Shown here piece after piece: positions 16,306-18,657 of a stretch of DNA of 18,657 nucleotides (its first letter is position 1; every line of letters starts with the position of its first letter). The notes beneath the pieces are model-generated. The model was not told the origin of the DNA, searched no databases, and saw only the letters and a list, made by a program, of their open reading frames with translations. The position numbers and the translations under genes were made by a program. Source of the DNA: Ettlia oleoabundans (Eukaryota; Chlorophyta; Chlorophyceae; Chlamydomonadales); the NCBI GenBank assembly GCA_019693395.1, contig JAAMXP010002174.1, forward strand, positions 1-18,657, written 5' to 3'.

Positions 16306-18578
16306 ATGCCGGTAGCAGTCTGCCACACACAACCACGGGCCTGCTCTTCTCCCTCACCAACCAATGCGCGGCCCAGGCGGCATTCCTTAGCCGTACACTG
16401 CAGCGGGGCGCCGACCAGCGTGGCAGCTGGAGCCCGCGATCGCACGGTGCTGGGCAAGTCAGGTGTGTGTTCGCCTTTGCAGGCATAGAGGGCCATATGT
16501 TTGGCCACAGTTCGTGCTGCACCCCCCTTTGGAAGGGGGGATGCAGGCGCAGCCGGTACGTGGGCTGGCCAAGCATAGTCACCCGCTGACCGGTTGCTGC
16601 CTGCACTTTGAACTACTTATGGTTGTGTGCTGCAGGCCTAATAATTACTTATGGTTGTGTGCTGCAGGCCTATCAACTACTTATGGTTGTCTGATGCAGG
16701 CTTGTTAACTTCTTATGATTGTGTGCTGCAGGCCTATCAACTTCTTATGGTTGTGTGCTGCAGGCTTGGAGGTGTCTGCTATAGGGCTTGGAGCTTGGAG
16801 CTGGGGCGACAGGTGCACCACTACTTCTTCCAGCTATGTGCAGCACTGCTTCTTCCAGCTATGTGCACGACTCCTTGCTTCTAGCTATGTGCAGCACTAC
16901 TTCTTCCAGCTATGTGCACGACTCCTTGCTTCTAGCTATGTGCAGCACTGCTCCTTCCAGCTATGTGCATCACTCCTTGCTTCTAGCTATGTGCAGCACT
17001 GCTCCTTCCAGCTATGTGCACCACTCCTTGCTTCTAGCTATGTGCAGCACTGCTTCTTCCAGCTATGTGCACCACTCCTTGCTTCCAGCTATGTGCAGCA
17101 CTGCTTCTTCCAGCTATGTGCACCACCCCTTGCTTCTAGCTATGTGCAGCACTGCTTCTTCCAGCTATACTTACATGCTTCACTGCCAGATGTGCTTGTT
17201 GCCCCCGGCTGCTCCGGGAAAACTCCTTGGGTGGGAGAGTTTGGCCCAGTGCCTTGCTGGGTGTCACATTGATTCCCCCCTTCTGTCAGATCTGCTTGCT
17301 TGCCCGGGCTGACCCCTCTCGGCATGACAGTACCACTACCAAATACTACTTCACTAACTCACCACGTTATGGGCGCCACAAGATTGCTGCTACGTCCTCC
17401 TGCAGCGCACATGCCTCCCACCTGCCCTCCCGCCTCCCACTTCGCCACGCTCTGTGCCCCAGCCGATTTCTTGTTGCTACATCAGTGCGCCGCTCCCTTG
17501 TAAATCCACTTAGACTGTACAGTTTTTATAACAAAGTTATTTCTATGTGTACAACCAACACTGCAGGAGCCGCTACTGGCAGAACGACCTGGACAAGCCT
17601 TCCAACCTGACGGTGCGGCGCTGCCGGAAAGTCCATCCCCATGCCTGCGTTCCCGGCAGCCTGCCTGCCCACCTCCCTGCCTCTTTGCGTGCCCGCCTGC
17701 CCGCCTTCCTGCCACGTCCCCGCTGCCTGCCCCTCTGCTTGCATGAGCAGCCATAATATACACCCTGTCCGCTGTTAAACCCAAAAGCTTACCCGCTTTT
17801 ATTGCGCCCCTCCCTCTCTGCAGGCCTATCAAGCCATGATCGACTCTGGCATCGACTTTCTGGATACTGCAGGTGGGTTGTACTGCCTGGCCGCAAGTAG
17901 CTTGTAATGCCTGGCCGTACCAGGGAGTGTACTGCTGGGCCTAACAGACTTCCGCTGGCAAGGCAACAAGCCTGCTCTGTTGGTTTTGGGAAAAAGAGGC
18001 TACCTGCCTTCCCCAACTTCCTGCCTCCCTCCCTGCCTGCCTGACTGCTAGCGCATCTGTCCGGCTAGTCGATTCAAAGCTTAAGTTTGCAAACAGCGAC
18101 GCTCACTATGGGAGCCTAAGAAAGTTGCAGACGGTTACCGACATTATCAACGTTTCTCACTTGATTTTGAAACATTAATAGATGCCGTCTGCGTCGCGTT
18201 GCATGACACTTTGGCGCAGAGGTTTATGGCTTTGGTTAGATGAGTCATTCTGATCACTGGGAGTTATTCTGATGCTTGGGAGTGAAGACAAGTGCTCTGG
18301 GAGTCAAAACCCAAAACTTAGCTAGCTATGTGCGGGGCGATAGCCAAACAAACAACACGTGCCTGCCAGTGCACATGCCTGCATGCAGAGGTTTACGGCT
18401 TTGGTTACTCTGAGGAATACATTCGGGACTTCATGCGGCAGACCGGCACCTCCCCGGTGGTGGCCACCAAGTTTGCGCCGCTGCCGTGGCGGCAGACGCC
18501 CGGTAGCCTTGTGGGTGCTTGCAAGAAGAGCCTGGAACGGCTGGGCCTGCAGCGAATGGGGCTCTACATACAGCATTG
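16306..18578 (+). CDS. Plastid-type aldo-keto reductase, At1g06690-like (3' partial)
   Basis: Exons seen are 16306-16462, 16764-16812, 17567-17612, 17824-17872 and 18389-18578; the gene continues past the window. Phases 1, 2, 0 and 1 agree at every join, and the last donor leaves phase 2. The first 45 or so residues are Arg/Ser/Ala-rich and acid-poor, like a chloroplast transit peptide. The joined core reads TVLGKSG-LEVSAIGLGAWSWGDR, SRYWQNDLDKPSNLT, AYQAMIDSGIDFLDTA, EVYGFGYSEE, then VVATKFAPLPWR and LYIQHW. The full AKR tetrad is visible: D98, Y103, K128 and H163. The GAWSWGD signature and TKFAPLPWR resemble plant chloroplast/plastoglobule NAD(P)-linked oxidoreductases such as Arabidopsis At1g06690. 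The substrate is unknown. The start is uncertain because in-frame ATGs also occur at 16135, 16228 and 16234. Confidence 0.85.
16607..16767 (+). repeat. Five 32-bp tandem repeats, each ending in a 3' splice-site sequence
   Basis: The unit ends CTTATGGTTGTGTGCTGCAG|GC with small variations. The AG dinucleotides end at 16635, 16667, 16699, 16731 and 16763, exactly 32 bases apart. The last copy is the true acceptor of exon 2 of the aldo-keto reductase; the other four lie in the intron upstream. Confidence 0.85.
16826..17170 (+). repeat. 51-bp intronic minisatellite (25 + 26 bp half-units)
   Basis: The element AGCTATGTGCA recurs at 16832, 16857, 16883, 16908, 16934, 16959, 16985, 17010, 17036, 17061, 17087, 17112 and 17138, with a degenerate last copy at 17163. 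Spacings alternate 25 and 26. This gives about 6.5 copies of a 51-bp higher-order unit inside intron 2 of the aldo-keto reductase (16813-17566). Two reading frames are open through the whole array, giving a 17-residue peptide repeat such as SSYVQHCFFQLCA. No homology supports translation. Confidence 0.85.
17878..17942 (+). repeat. Degenerate short tandem repeat in aldo-keto reductase intron 4
   Basis: Three loosely related copies of GTACTGCCTGGCC (at about 17880, 17905 and 17927) lie just after the exon 4 donor. A further set of about 20-bp imperfect repeats (ATTCTGATCACTGGGAGT-like) occurs at about 18241-18303 in the same intron. Confidence 0.45.
18216..18239 (+). pseudogene. Decoy copy of the start of exon 5, with an in-frame stop
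   Basis: The 23-base stretch at 18216-18238 matches 18385-18407, the acceptor and first codons of exon 5, with one mismatch. The copy preserves GCAG|AG and would read E-V-Y-G-F-G then TAG at 18237-18239. It is a relic or decoy exon start inside intron 4, 169 bases upstream of the real one. Confidence 0.7.
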
Positions 18579-18657
18579 GTGAGCGGTGGCTGTGGCACGG
18601 GCTGGACCTGGTAGGGGCTGTGACAAGGTGGGGTGGGGTGGTGGTGGTGGTGGTGGT
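18579..18657 (+). other. Start of aldo-keto reductase intron 5 with GGT-rich repeat at the window edge
   Basis: The donor TTG|GTGAGC follows the LYIQHW codons. The last 28 or so bases are GGGGT and GGT repeats running off the window. Confidence 0.7.

Noticed and set aside
16607..16767. 32-bp repeats considered as a CRISPR array
   Set aside because: The copies are directly adjacent with no unique spacers, and they lie in a eukaryotic intron ending at a confirmed exon.
16826..17312. Open frames through the 51-bp repeats considered as a repeat-protein gene
   Set aside because: The frames are open because the period is a multiple of three and the unit lacks stops. The array lies within an intron whose flanking exons join in phase to an aldo-keto reductase, so it is kept only as an intron-retention possibility.

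Overview
The window is nuclear DNA from a green alga, most likely a chlorophycean (Chlamydomonadales or Sphaeropleales). Many GT-AG introns carry strong GTGAG/GTAAG donors and TGCAG acceptors. Coding DNA is GC-rich, with frequent CAG/GCA runs that give poly-Q, poly-A and Ser/Gly/Asn inserts. The chlorophyte TGTAA poly(A) element appears after some genes. No prokaryotic features, tRNA, rRNA, transposon or CRISPR array were found. The genus cannot be fixed by eye.

Layout, all six well-supported genes on the + strand: (1) 148-1231, 5'-partial, an unrecognised protein with a coiled coil and a C-terminal tail anchor. (2) 1564-3914, a two-exon FAD-dependent oxidoreductase of the DAO/MnmC-C type with a large Ser/Asn/Gly insert. 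(3) 4126-4580, a two-exon small protein of about 77 residues. (4) 4601-10455, a six-exon, 1328-residue RNI-like/AMN1-type leucine-rich-repeat protein starting only 20 bases after gene 3 stops. (5) 11408-14143, a six-exon C2H2 + C2HC zinc-finger protein whose zinc ligands match CCM1/CIA5, the master regulator of the algal carbon-concentrating mechanism; a pyrimidine-rich stretch of about 1.8 kb follows, probably its 3' UTR. (6) 16306 to the right edge, a plastid-type aldo-keto reductase resembling Arabidopsis At1g06690, 3'-partial. The 952-base gap between genes 4 and 5 may hold a small minus-strand membrane-protein gene.

Most exon junctions were assigned by donor/acceptor sequence and confirmed by matching codon phase plus continuity of conserved motifs. 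The genes do not form an obvious pathway. Three observations stand out. Genes 3 and 4 look like a eukaryotic dicistronic unit. Gene 5 is a strong CCM1/CIA5 candidate with a 20-base microexon inside its zinc finger. Splice-junction sequences are duplicated inside introns of genes 4 and 6: five 32-bp copies of a 3' splice site, a stop-bearing decoy exon start, and a candidate poison exon. A 51-bp intronic minisatellite in gene 6 is open in two frames.
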